NCBI RefSeq assembly: GCF_947367035.1
Contig: NZ_CANBCA010000013.1
Span: 1-53,238, forward strand
Length of the DNA stretch: 53,238 bases
Direction of reading: 5' to 3'
From: an uncultured Helicobacter sp.
GTDB taxonomy: Bacteria > Campylobacterota > Campylobacteria > Campylobacterales > Helicobacteraceae
Positions 1-7,513 of this stretch are shown in pieces; positions within the stretch are counted from its first letter, which is position 1, and every line of letters starts with the position of its first letter. The position numbers were made by a program, and so were the translations under genes. The notes beneath the pieces were generated by a model. It was not told the DNA's origin. It was given only the letters and a program-made list of their open reading frames with translations, and ran no database searches.

Positions 1-200
1 GTTTAATTGCATTTTAAGAAATTTAATTTTAATCTGCTCTTAAGTCTCCTCCTTTCAAGATAAAAATTGATTTACTTTTTTCATAGAAAACATTAGAAGT
101 TTTTGCTTTATTTTTCCCCTACCACTTCTTTACAAAGTTGAGAGAATCTGCAAAAATCTTATGAAATTTAGGTAAAATTGTAGTAAAAAGAGTATGATTT
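1..200. other. Upstream intergenic region with candidate promoter of the prepilin peptidase
   Basis: No gene is visible here. A candidate extended -10 (TAAAAT, about 173-178) lies 23 bases before the ATG at 201, with a weak AAAGAG-like ribosome site in between. An AAGGAGG-like string on the minus strand near 48-55 is not followed by a start codon at a usable distance, so I do not call a minus-strand gene from it. Confidence 0.35.
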
Positions 201-953
201 ATGGGATGGCTTGAAGGGGTTTTGATTTTTTGTTTTGGGCTTAGTTTTGGCTCTTTTGCAAATGTCTTAATCTACCGTATTCCACGCTCTTTAAATCTAG
301 TATTTCCTGATTCTTTCTGCCCACATTGTCAAACAAGACTCAAATGGAGAGACAAGATTCCTCTACTTTCTTATCTTTTGTATTTAGCAAAGTGTCGCTA
401 TTGCAATCTTAAGATTCCATTTTATTATTTCTTAAGTGAAGTTTTAGGCGGAATCTTGGCAGTTTCTTGCTACGCGTGGCTTGGGATTTTTGGCATTCTT
501 CTTTTTGGGCTTCTGCTGTGTTTTTATGTCTTAAGCGTGATTGATTGGGAATTTCTAGCGATTCCAAATAGTTTAAATTTCTTAAATTTGGCATTTGGCA
601 TAAGCTATGGTGCGGCAACATTGCCTCCAAATTTGCTTGGTATCTCTTGGGCGGAATCCCTATTATTTGCCACTTGCTTTATGGGGTTTGCAAGTTTCTT
701 AAGACTATTTTTAGGAAGCATTACAAACAAAGAAGTCTTAGGTGAAGGGGATATTATTGTTTTTGGCACGCTTGGTGCAGGACTTGGAGGATTTGGAGGT
801 ATTCTAGCAATCTTTTTTGGTTCAACCACAGCACTTTTGACTTTATTATTCTTAAAATTTAGAGATTATCAAGCACTTCAGATTCCTTTTGTTCCTTTTT
901 TGTTTTTTGGATTTATTTGTGTGATTCTCTGCCAATTCTTTGGATTATTTTGA
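201..953 (+). CDS. Prepilin peptidase (type IV leader peptidase, A24A family)
   Basis: Inner-membrane aspartic protease that cleaves, and in many members N-methylates, type IV pilin or pseudopilin precursors. The 250-residue protein has the family layout: an N-terminal hydrophobic segment, a zinc-type cysteine pair set (C40-x2-C43 and C65-x2-C68) in the cytosolic domain, then multiple membrane segments carrying the two catalytic aspartates, D115 in a VIDxxxxxIP context and D184 in the GEGD motif (GxGD). Length is normal for the full two-domain form. No pilin, pseudopilin or secretion ATPase gene is visible in this window, so the substrate cannot be named. The ATG at 201 has only a weak ribosome site but fits the family N-terminus (GLSFGSFxNVLIYRIP). 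Confidence 0.93.
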   Translation: MGWLEGVLIFCFGLSFGSFANVLIYRIPRSLNLVFPDSFCPHCQTRLKWRDKIPLLSYLLYLAKCRYCNLKIPFYYFLSEVLGGILAVSCYAWLGIFGILLFGLLLCFYVLSVIDWEFLAIPNSLNFLNLAFGISYGAATLPPNLLGISWAESLLFATCFMGFASFLRLFLGSITNKEVLGEGDIIVFGTLGAGLGGFGGILAIFFGSTTALLTLLFLKFRDYQALQIPFVPFLFFGFICVILCQFFGLF

Positions 954-1048
954 AAATTTGTTGATTTTCCTAACAGGATTCAACACGATTTTAAAAAAAT
1001 AAATTTACAATAAATTATTGAAGACAAAACAAATTAAAGGAAAATTGT

Positions 1049-1444
1049 ATGCGAATTAGAGTGTATTATGAAGATACAGATTGTGGAGGAATCGTTTATC
1101 ATTCAAACTATCTAAAATACTGCGAACGTGCTCGTAGTGAGGCATTTTTTAAATCTGGAATTGCGCCTTTGCAAAATGGAATCGGATTTGTGGTTAAAGA
1201 AATGCAAATTTGCTTTGATTATCCAGCAAAACTTGGTGATTTATTGGAAGTTCAAACACAAATCATAGGACAAAAATCAGCTTCTTTACAACTTTTACAA
1301 ACGATTTATTTAACCAATTTTGAAATTCCTAAAAAAATTTTTTCTGCTACAATTACACTCGTTTGTATGGATTCAAAAACCAAAAAAATCACTAAAATCC
1401 CACAATGGGCACAAACAATTTTTGATACCTTAAAAGGCTATTAA
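1049..1444 (+). CDS. ybgC: YbgC-type acyl-CoA thioesterase (hot-dog fold)
   Basis: Small cytosolic hot-dog-fold thioesterase that hydrolyses acyl-CoA; YbgC proteins are usually linked to the envelope (Tol-Pal or phospholipid synthesis). The N-terminus shows the diagnostic YYEDTDCGGIVYHSNYLKY block with the catalytic Asp (about residue 11) and the downstream ERAR segment. Its 131 residues are typical. AAGGAAAATT precedes the ATG, and a TACAAT -10-like box sits near 1007. The stop is followed immediately by the ATG of the DUF493 gene, so the two are probably co-transcribed. No tol or pal genes are adjacent. Confidence 0.93.
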   Translation: MRIRVYYEDTDCGGIVYHSNYLKYCERARSEAFFKSGIAPLQNGIGFVVKEMQICFDYPAKLGDLLEVQTQIIGQKSASLQLLQTIYLTNFEIPKKIFSATITLVCMDSKTKKITKIPQWAQTIFDTLKGY

Positions 1445-1693
1445 ATGGAACAAAAACAAAAAATCCAATATCCTTGCACTTGGCATTATCGCATTATCGG
1501 TAACAGCAAAGAAGAATTATATCTCGCTGCACTAGAGCTTATAGACAAAGAATTTATCCATTCGCCCGCCAAAGAAAGCAGTAAAGGCAAATATCATAGT
1601 ATTAACATAGAAATAGTTGTGTCTAGCCAAGAAGAACGTGATACAATCTTTGCAAAACTTTATCACGATTCAAGGATAAAATTTGTCCTTTAA
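1445..1693 (+). CDS. DUF493 (YbeD-like) family protein
   Basis: A small 82-residue cytosolic protein of the DUF493/YbeD family, an alpha-beta fold related to ACT-type regulatory domains; its molecular role is not established. Features seen: an N-terminal YPCTWHYRIIG strand, the SKGKYHSINIEIVVSSQEERD core and an IKFVL end typical of the family. It starts directly after the ybgC stop, and its last 11 bases overlap the next gene, which starts with TTG, so translation of the three genes is probably coupled. Confidence 0.85.
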   Translation: MEQKQKIQYPCTWHYRIIGNSKEELYLAALELIDKEFIHSPAKESSKGKYHSINIEIVVSSQEERDTIFAKLYHDSRIKFVL

Positions 1694-2507
1694 AGCTATT
1701 TTTTCAAGCCTTTTGATTACTCAAGTTTTCCTTAATGCAGAATCGCAAAATCTTGAGATTCCAAAATTTAATCCACAAATTGCTACACACTGCTTACTAA
1801 AACACTATAATGGACTAGAAATTGATTCACAAAATATCTTAAGATTCCATAACAACCAGGCTTTGAGTTGGGATCTTGAGCCAAAAGATACCAATCTATC
1901 CACTAAACTTGCTTATCAAAATGCCCTAAAGAATCCAAATTTAGCAGATTCCTTTGCTTTTCCTTATCCACTTGGGAATTTTGCCAAAATGCCCTATCAA
2001 GATAGTTCTAGGATTCGTGATATTTCACTTTTTTTTAGCATCTATGGAGCAAATGAAGCAGAAGTCAAACAACATTTAAAATCTCTTGTATGGTTAGATG
2101 GCACAGAAATATTATTTAACACACAAAATGGTGCTTATGACGCATTAGAGCGCGTCCGAAATCACTTAGCAAAACACATTAAATCTAATCCGAATCTCAA
2201 AATTTACTTAAATAATATTGGAGGCACTTTCAAATGGCGCAAAATTGCTAATTCTCCCAATCTAAGTGCGCATAGTTTTGGAATCGCAATAGATATTAAT
2301 GTCTCAAATTCGCGTTATTGGCTATGGGATTTAAAAAATCACTTGGAAAGCGATTCCAAGTCTATTGCTATGATTCCATTGGAGATTATTGAATCTTTTG
2401 AAAGGGAGAATTTTATTTGGGGTGGGCGTTGGTGGCACTATGACACAATGCATTTTGAATATCGCCCAGAAATTTTATGCTATGCTAGAGAAATTTCAAA
2501 ACTTTAA
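1683..2507 (+). CDS. M15 family peptidase (D-Ala-D-Ala carboxypeptidase / L,D-endopeptidase type)
   Basis: Probably a periplasmic zinc peptidase acting on peptidoglycan stem peptides. The M15 zinc ligands are visible: H197 and D204 in SAHSFGIAID, and H257 in MHFE near the end, with an adjacent WWHYD motif. Residues 1-20 form a hydrophobic signal-like segment. The start is a TTG at 1683: AAGGAT lies a few bases upstream and no in-frame ATG precedes the signal segment. It overlaps the DUF493 gene by 11 bases. The roughly 120 residues before the catalytic core are not recognisable. It converges on fur with only 7 bases between the stops. The exact cleavage specificity is not predictable. Confidence 0.88.
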   Translation: MSFKAIFSSLLITQVFLNAESQNLEIPKFNPQIATHCLLKHYNGLEIDSQNILRFHNNQALSWDLEPKDTNLSTKLAYQNALKNPNLADSFAFPYPLGNFAKMPYQDSSRIRDISLFFSIYGANEAEVKQHLKSLVWLDGTEILFNTQNGAYDALERVRNHLAKHIKSNPNLKIYLNNIGGTFKWRKIANSPNLSAHSFGIAIDINVSNSRYWLWDLKNHLESDSKSIAMIPLEIIESFERENFIWGGRWWHYDTMHFEYRPEILCYAREISKL

Positions 2508-2514
2508 ACCCTCT

Positions 2515-2970
2515 TTAGATGACATATTGAAGACATTTTTGACATACAACATAAAGCAACATATCGTGTCCTACGGGTTTAGCATTATAAGAATTCGTAA
2601 CTTCTATTTGAAGGTTTTCAATCTCATTATTGCAAAATTCTTCAATTTTGCCACACTCCACACAAATGATATGGTCATGATGCAAACCACTTGCAATTTC
2701 ATAACGTTTTCCACTTTTATCCACTTCAATAGAACTGATAAATCCCTCTTTTTCAAGAAATGAAAGAATGCGATAAATAGAGGAAATACTTGTATTAGCA
2801 CAAGTTTTACGAATGATTCCAAAAATATCTTCGGGACTCAAATGTCCGCCATCTTCATAAAGTGCTTTGAGTATAAACTCTCGTTGTTTAGAATTTTTAA
2901 GATTATTTTTTTTAATAGACAAATGCAATCTATCTAAAATAGTCTTAAGAGATTCTTTGTATTTTTTCAT
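2515..2970 (-). CDS. fur: Ferric uptake regulator Fur
   Basis: Iron-responsive DNA-binding repressor/activator. The 151-residue protein closely follows Helicobacter Fur: an extended N-terminal arm (LHLSIKKNNLKNSKQRE), a winged-helix domain with TSISSIYRILSFLEKEGFI, the metal site HHDHIICVECGKIEEF and a C-terminal VCQKC cysteine pair. A TACAAT -10-like sequence for this gene lies near 3013-3018 on the minus strand. The 161-base gap to the divergent DUF2325 gene contains Fur-box-like sequence, so autoregulation and regulation of the neighbour are both plausible. Its 3' end nearly touches the M15 peptidase gene. Confidence 0.96.
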   Translation of the reverse strand: MKKYKESLKTILDRLHLSIKKNNLKNSKQREFILKALYEDGGHLSPEDIFGIIRKTCANTSISSIYRILSFLEKEGFISSIEVDKSGKRYEIASGLHHDHIICVECGKIEEFCNNEIENLQIEVTNSYNAKPVGHDMLLYVVCQKCLQYVI

Positions 2971-3044
2971 TATGGGATCCTTTGTGTAGTTTATGCAGTA
3001 AAATTAAGCTAATTGTAGCAAAATATTATAAAATAAATCAAATA

Positions 3045-3100
3045 TAAAATAAGAATCATTTTTATATTATATTAAGTTGATATTAATTATCATTTTATCA
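3045..3100. promoter_or_regulatory. Candidate Fur operator between fur and the DUF2325 gene
   Basis: Positions 3079-3099 read as an imperfect palindrome of the GATAAT/ATTATC type (GATATT...ATCATTTTATC), close to the classical Fur consensus. A second half-like stretch (AAGAATCATT) lies at 3051-3060. The site is about 30-50 bases before the DUF2325 start and about 110 bases before fur, so it could serve either gene. The call rests on sequence resemblance in very AT-rich DNA, and false positives are easy there. Confidence 0.45.
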
Positions 3101-3131
3101 ATAAAACTTAAATATTTTATAAGGAGTTGGA

Positions 3132-3434
3132 ATGTCTGTTTTAGTAATCGGTGGAGATGAAATTACACCAATTAAAGCGGTATTAAAAAACTTGGGTTGT
3201 CAATCCATAACACATTGGGATTGCAGAAAAGAAAGTATCAATCACAAAGTTTTACCTCAAAATATTGATTGCTTGGTTATGCTTACTAATTTTTTAAACC
3301 ACAACACAATGAAAAAGTTTCGCACAGAAGCAAAAAAGAAAACAATTCCTGTTGTTTGTGCAAAACGAAGTGTAAGTTGCTTATATTGTGAATTTATGAA
3401 AACATTTGATAATAAAAATTGTCCTTGTCAATAG
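3132..3434 (+). CDS. DUF2325 domain protein
   Basis: A 100-residue protein of the DUF2325 family, whose function is not established. Features seen: the MSVLVIGGDEI start, THWDCRKES, a central NHNTMKKFRTEAKKKTIPV segment and an RSVSCLYC stretch. Four of its cysteines fall in the last third (CLYC and NCPCQ), suggesting metal or redox chemistry. AAGGAGTTGG gives a strong ribosome site before the ATG. It is divergent from fur, with a Fur-box-like sequence in the shared promoter, which suggests an iron-linked role; that link is inference. Confidence 0.85.
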   Translation: MSVLVIGGDEITPIKAVLKNLGCQSITHWDCRKESINHKVLPQNIDCLVMLTNFLNHNTMKKFRTEAKKKTIPVVCAKRSVSCLYCEFMKTFDNKNCPCQ

Positions 3435-3509
3435 TTTTTATTGTTGTTTTACTTTTATTTTTATAGAATTATCCTAAAAATTATATTTTATATTAATTTA
3501 AGGATAAGA

Positions 3510-4208
3510 ATGTTATCTACTCTGCTTGAACCCCTTGGTAATCTAACGATTCTTATTGTAGAAGATGACCCTATCGCATTAGATTTGCTAAGGATTCCAC
3601 TAGAAAGACGTTGTCGCAAGATTCTAACTGCCAAAAAGGGTGAAATTGGCTTAAAACATTTTAAAAATAATGTCATTGATATTGTAATTACAGATATAAA
3701 TTTAGAAGGTAAAATAGATGGAATCACGATGGTAAAAACAATGCGAAAAACTAATCCGAATGTTCCTGTTATCTTTATGACTGCTTATAGTGATGAGGAA
3801 AAAATTAATGAGATGATTAAACTTAACGCCTGCTCACTCATTAAAAAAGCAGTGGATTTAGAAGAATTATTTGTGTTATTACTTGGAATCAATAAGCAAT
3901 TACACAAGGAACAAACAGTGGACTTGGGGCAAGGAATCTTTTATCGTAGGCGAGATAAGTCTATTTTAAAAGGTTTTGCAGTTTTTGAACTAACCGATAG
4001 GGAATGTCGCATTTTAGATTTGCTTATTAATGCAGATAATTATCCCGTAACTTATGAAGAATTTCATCAAAAAATTTGGAAAGGTCAGCAAATGACAATG
4101 GATTCTTTGCGTATGCACGTAAATAGCATTCGTCGCAAAACCTATCACGACCTTATCCGTAATCATTCCCGACTAGGCTATAAATTAAATCGTGTTTTGT
4201 CAGAATAA
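3510..4208 (+). CDS. Orphan response regulator, receiver plus winged-helix (OmpR-type)
   Basis: DNA-binding two-component response regulator. Residues about 12-125 form a receiver domain with the acidic pair in VEDD and the phospho-acceptor D62 in VITDIN. After a linker, an OmpR-type winged helix follows (ELTDRECRILDLL ... MHVNSIRRK ... GYKLN). The ATG at 3510 is preferred over an upstream in-frame one at 3441 because AAGGATAAG sits just before it and the upstream extension is hydrophobic and lies in AT-rich leader; this gives 232 residues. No histidine kinase gene is adjacent, so the partner is unknown. A DUF5131 remnant converges on it from the right. Confidence 0.9.
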   Translation: MLSTLLEPLGNLTILIVEDDPIALDLLRIPLERRCRKILTAKKGEIGLKHFKNNVIDIVITDINLEGKIDGITMVKTMRKTNPNVPVIFMTAYSDEEKINEMIKLNACSLIKKAVDLEELFVLLLGINKQLHKEQTVDLGQGIFYRRRDKSILKGFAVFELTDRECRILDLLINADNYPVTYEEFHQKIWKGQQMTMDSLRMHVNSIRRKTYHDLIRNHSRLGYKLNRVLSE

Positions 4209-4216
4209 AATAATGC

Positions 4217-4494
4217 TTAATATTTAAAATAAATTTTCAATTTAACTTGGCACAATCCAATCAAGATTTGCTTTTTTGGAATCCGATAAAATTTAGAATC
4301 TTTTAAGAAATTTGCACCTGTTTGATGAAAATGAAACCTAATCCCCGCAAGTTTTGCTTGCTCTTGCAAAGAAACTACCCAAGCAAAATCACACACTCTA
4401 GCATTCAACCTAGACTCTCCACCTACACTAATTTCTGCAATCTTACTAGAATCCAAATAAGGTAACTTGGGCAACAAGAAATCCTTAGTAAAAT
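4217..4494 (-). pseudogene. C-terminal remnant of a DUF5131 (phage Gp37/Gp68-like) protein
   Basis: Only the last third of a DUF5131 protein survives: KLPYLDSSKIAEISVGGES, NARVCDFAWVVSLQEQA and FHFHQTGANFLKDSKFYRIP. Full family members are roughly 240-280 residues. The recognisable part begins almost at the flgK stop, so the 5' two thirds are missing. After the FYRIP motif the frame is broken: reading shifted by one frame gives KANLDWIVPS followed by a stop near 4240, which looks like the original C-terminus, so a small frame-changing deletion has also occurred. The fragment has no start codon or promoter of its own. It marks a past insertion or deletion next to the flagellar operon. Confidence 0.75.
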
Positions 4495-6321
4495 CTATTG
4501 TTTAATCCCTAAAAGTGTCGTAATCATCTCATCAATGGCTGAAATCATTTTAGCATTAGCACTATAACCTGTTTGGAATTTAATAAGATTCACTAATTCA
4601 TCATCTACGGAAACTTCTGAAATTGCTTTATATTCTTTCTTAGTGGAATTATACACTGCCTCTTTAGTTTCTTGCGTTACTTGAGTCCCTTCTGTTTGAG
4701 AGGCAACCTTACCAGCAATATAGCGAAAATAATCACTAATGGTTTCGGAACGTTCTTCTCCGTAATAATCCGTGAAAGTAATTTTATCGTATTGAAGTTG
4801 CTGCATCATATTTGCCACTTCAAAGTTACCATTTACCGCCTCACGATAAGCACGAATCAAAGTTGGGTCATCACGATAAGCTCTAGCCAACTCTATATTA
4901 CTCGCATCATTGCCATCAAAGAAACGATTAATACCAAATGCACCAGCAAAGTTTGTGCCATTATCTTGAATAGAAATATAAATTTCTTCTGATGGATTTT
5001 TAGAAACAATAGCAAAAGTTTGTGTATCATTATTATAAGTTGCTTGGAATCTATCATCAAAGTCGTTTAAAGCATTGCCATCTAAATTATCATCATTATT
5101 AGCATTGAGTTGGTCAATAATGCTCTGCATATTAGTAAGATTATCTATTTTGACTTCACGTGCGCCTAATTCATTACCTTGCTTATCATACATTACAACT
5201 TTAAAACTTCCTTCACGCACATTATAACCGCTAGTTGTTAGAGCATCTTGCGTATTAATATAAAGTTTATCACTACGTGCGCCTAATTGAGAGCATTGAG
5301 CATAAATATTATTGGTTGCTTCAATAATTCCATTTGCAAAGGTATCCAGATCGTTAATATAAACTTGCAACTTTCCTAAAGTTCCGTTGCAATTTAGCAC
5401 ATCTTCTGTGCGAATCAAATCCAAGAGAGCTCCCACCTTTCCTTCATTGAGAGTGTTTGTCAAATTATATTCTTTGTGGTCTCTACGCAAATACTTAATC
5501 GTATAAATTCCACTTGCATTTTGAGAATTATCTAATGTTAATGGGTGGAAAGAATCGCCATCAACAATAGATCTACCTCCAATGGTTAGAGTATAATCCT
5601 CATCAAAATCTGCGATATTTTTATTCACACACGCACTACCTTTAACTTCTTCTTTAAACACGCTACAACCAATTAAATTATTAATTTCAAACTCATATTG
5701 GTCTCGTAAATCACGTAAATCGTTTGCTTTCCTAAACAAATCTTGATTTTCATATTCATTGATTTGTTTATTAATAATTGATATTTGCTCTGCTAGACGA
5801 TTCACTTCCTCAACTGCAACTTTGACTTCATCATTTAATCGTTGTTGTAAATAAACCAACGATTTTCGTGTTTCTTGAATATTTTTAGAAAGCGTATTGG
5901 CTTGTTCTGCTAATGCGATTTTTTGCGCTGGGTCGCCTGCTTTAGTGGATAAATCTTTCCACGCATTGAAATAATTTTGCAAATCATTGTAAATTCCTAC
6001 TCCATCAATTTCGGGATAATAAGAGGAAGCTTCCCTAAGTCCAGCAAAACTTGTATCATAATAAGTTTTCTCTGAAGTTGCTTTTTTATAGCGCATATAA
6101 GTGTATTCGTCATGCACACGCTCTACCGTCATAATATTTAGCCCTTGTCCTAAAGCATAATTTTGCTTCCAAAGTGGAGTTTGTGCTGAACTTCTAACCA
6201 CTTGTCTTGAATAGAATTCATTATTTGCATTTGCAATGTTGTTGCTAGTGGTATCCACCATAACTTGGTGTCCGGTTAAACCTGTATATGGAGTATTAAG
6301 TGATGAAAGTAATCCGCCCAT
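4495..6321 (-). CDS. flgK: Flagellar hook-associated protein 1 FlgK
   Basis: Junction protein between the flagellar hook and filament, exported by the flagellar type III system. The 608-residue protein has the N-terminal rod-type motif (LNTPYTGLTGHQVMVDTTSNNIANANN), a FlgK-specific coiled region around residues 150-210, variable middle domains and the conserved C-terminal helix (VNLIKFQTGYSANAKMISAIDEM). It is the last gene of flgM-flgN-flgK and follows its chaperone gene by 11 bases, with AAGGAG before the ATG. Downstream lies the DUF5131 remnant rather than another flagellar gene. Confidence 0.97.
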   Translation of the reverse strand: MGGLLSSLNTPYTGLTGHQVMVDTTSNNIANANNEFYSRQVVRSSAQTPLWKQNYALGQGLNIMTVERVHDEYTYMRYKKATSEKTYYDTSFAGLREASSYYPEIDGVGIYNDLQNYFNAWKDLSTKAGDPAQKIALAEQANTLSKNIQETRKSLVYLQQRLNDEVKVAVEEVNRLAEQISIINKQINEYENQDLFRKANDLRDLRDQYEFEINNLIGCSVFKEEVKGSACVNKNIADFDEDYTLTIGGRSIVDGDSFHPLTLDNSQNASGIYTIKYLRRDHKEYNLTNTLNEGKVGALLDLIRTEDVLNCNGTLGKLQVYINDLDTFANGIIEATNNIYAQCSQLGARSDKLYINTQDALTTSGYNVREGSFKVVMYDKQGNELGAREVKIDNLTNMQSIIDQLNANNDDNLDGNALNDFDDRFQATYNNDTQTFAIVSKNPSEEIYISIQDNGTNFAGAFGINRFFDGNDASNIELARAYRDDPTLIRAYREAVNGNFEVANMMQQLQYDKITFTDYYGEERSETISDYFRYIAGKVASQTEGTQVTQETKEAVYNSTKKEYKAISEVSVDDELVNLIKFQTGYSANAKMISAIDEMITTLLGIKQ

Positions 6322-6332
6322 AGCCTACTCCT

Positions 6333-6788
6333 TTAAACTTCAGTATGCAAAAAGGACGCATTGCCCAAAGATTGCTTTTTATAACCACGCTCTTCAATAG
6401 GGATAATTTTTCCTAAAAGTGAGGTATAAAATTCAGAAACGGCTAAAGACATTTTGCCAAAACGATAGTTAAGATTTTTTAAGATTTCTAGTTGGTCGTG
6501 GAGTTCCGCAGTGCATTCGCTAGCACCTTCTCCTAATAGCTTTTGCTTATCTTCATAGGTTAAATCCTCTAAACTTGCATTGGGATACTCTGTGTGCAAA
6601 CGTTCTTCAATGCTTTTAGCATAGGCTTCTTTTTTTCGTATAAAAGATGCAACTAATTCTTCTTTTTGTGGAACTCTTGAAAAAATAGCTTCATTATTTG
6701 CGATTTTAATATCTGCAATATCTTGTTCCGTGATTGCAATGAGTGCTTTAATATCCTCTAAAGCATCTTTTAAAAACTGCAAGGACAT
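6333..6788 (-). CDS. flgN: FlgN-type flagellar export chaperone
   Basis: Predicted cytosolic chaperone that escorts FlgK (and FlgL) to the flagellar export gate. The 151-residue protein is acidic and almost wholly helical, with long heptad stretches (residues 1-40, 50-75 and 95-140), as in FlgN. Sequence identity within this family is low, so the call leans on position: it lies between flgM and flgK, 29 bases after the former and 11 before the latter, the same order as in other Campylobacterota. AGGAGTTATCTC precedes the ATG. Confidence 0.8.
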   Translation of the reverse strand: MSLQFLKDALEDIKALIAITEQDIADIKIANNEAIFSRVPQKEELVASFIRKKEAYAKSIEERLHTEYPNASLEDLTYEDKQKLLGEGASECTAELHDQLEILKNLNYRFGKMSLAVSEFYTSLLGKIIPIEERGYKKQSLGNASFLHTEV

Positions 6789-6817
6789 GAGATAACTCCT
6801 AAAATTAGACTTATCTC

Positions 6818-7063
6818 TTATCTAAGCAATTCTTGTGCCAACTTTTCAGCACTCTCCTTTAAATCTAATTTATAAGTCCTATTTTGAATTGCAGATTTAA
6901 TTTCTTCTAATCTAGAGCTATTAGAAGTCTTGCCACTTTTATCTGTTTGGGTTTTTTCATTGATTGATTCATTTTTAGCATTATTAATCTGCGAAGTATT
7001 TTTATTGTTTGCTTGATTAATTGCACTTGAAAAAACCGAATTATTCATCAAATGACTAATCAT
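6818..7063 (-). CDS. flgM: Anti-sigma-28 factor FlgM
   Basis: Short 81-residue regulator that binds and inhibits FliA (sigma-28). The N-terminal half is low-complexity, rich in Asn, Lys and Ser and probably disordered. The C-terminal 35 residues carry the sigma-binding signature (SSRLEEIKSAIQNRTYKLDL and KESAEKLAQELL). Strong AAAGGAG precedes the ATG. A well-spaced sigma-28-type promoter lies just upstream (7094-7120), which would make FlgM part of the late class it controls. First gene of flgM-flgN-flgK. Confidence 0.9.
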   Translation of the reverse strand: MISHLMNNSVFSSAINQANNKNTSQINNAKNESINEKTQTDKSGKTSNSSRLEEIKSAIQNRTYKLDLKESAEKLAQELLR

Positions 7064-7093
7064 AAATTCTCCTTTCTAAAAAATGTTTCTATT

Positions 7094-7120
7094 ATATCGG
7101 CTATTTTTTAAAAAACTAAA
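7094..7120 (-). promoter_or_regulatory. Sigma-28 (FliA) type promoter of flgM-flgN-flgK
   Basis: On the minus strand, TTTAGTTT (7113-7120), an 11-base spacer and GCCGATAT (7094-7101) match the sigma-28 pattern TAAAGTTT-N11-GCCGATAA closely. The -10 lies about 30 bases before the flgM ATG at 7063. The -35 overlaps the last codons of the 64-residue membrane-protein gene that ends at 7116. Confidence 0.75.
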
Positions 7121-7310
7121 ATGACTCACGGACACTTTTTGAAACATCTTGTAAAAACTTCTCTGTATCAGACTTTGGCGGAGCAATTTGCTGACCATCA
7201 CCATATAATGGGACATCAGGACCTCCGATTTTAATTGCATATAAAATCACAAACAGCATAAAATAAACAAAGAGTCCAAATCCCATTGACGGCACAAACC
7301 AATCTTTCAT
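7116..7310 (-). CDS. Small single-span membrane protein, function unknown
   Basis: I do not recognise this 64-residue protein. It has one membrane segment (about residues 9-28, FGLFVYFMLFVILYAIKI) followed by a polar, proline-containing tail (GQQIAPPKSDTEKFLQDVSKSVRESF). A very good ribosome site (AAGGAGTAAGGA) just before the ATG makes it a real gene. It lies directly upstream of flgM on the same strand, but flgM has its own sigma-28 promoter inside the 3' end of this gene, so a functional link to flagella is possible rather than shown. Confidence 0.65.
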   Translation of the reverse strand: MKDWFVPSMGFGLFVYFMLFVILYAIKIGGPDVPLYGDGQQIAPPKSDTEKFLQDVSKSVRESF

Positions 7311-7450
7311 TCCTTACTCCTTATTAATTTTAATTCAAAGAATGCTTTTTATTTAAAATGCAAAAATATATTTACAAGTATAGCAAAATTTTATTTTTAA
7401 TAAAATTTAAAAAAATTCGTATTTTTTATAGCAAAATGCACCTTTTGTGC

Positions 7451-7456
7451 TATAAT
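7451..7456 (+). promoter_or_regulatory. Candidate sigma-70 -10 box for csd3
   Basis: A perfect TATAAT preceded by TGTGC lies 57 bases before the csd3 ATG, in the 203-base gap shared with the divergent small membrane-protein gene. The upstream DNA has regularly spaced T/A runs, as in Campylobacterota sigma-70 promoters, which often lack a -35 box. Confidence 0.6.
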
Positions 7457-7513
7457 CCTTTTTCTCTAAAACAATTAATCCACTTAAACTATATAAAATA
7501 GGGGGACAAATTT

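Noticed and set aside
48..55. CCTCCTTT resembling the 3' end of 16S rRNA, or on the minus strand a strong ribosome site
   Set aside because: Flanking bases do not match 16S rRNA, and no start codon follows at a usable distance on the minus strand.
2389..2763. A 124-codon frame spanning the M15 gene end and the fur complement
   Set aside because: It crosses two supported genes in other frames or strands and has no independent support.
4672..4992. A 106-codon frame antisense to flgK
   Set aside because: It lies wholly within the well-supported flgK gene on the opposite strand and has no ribosome site or recognisable motif.
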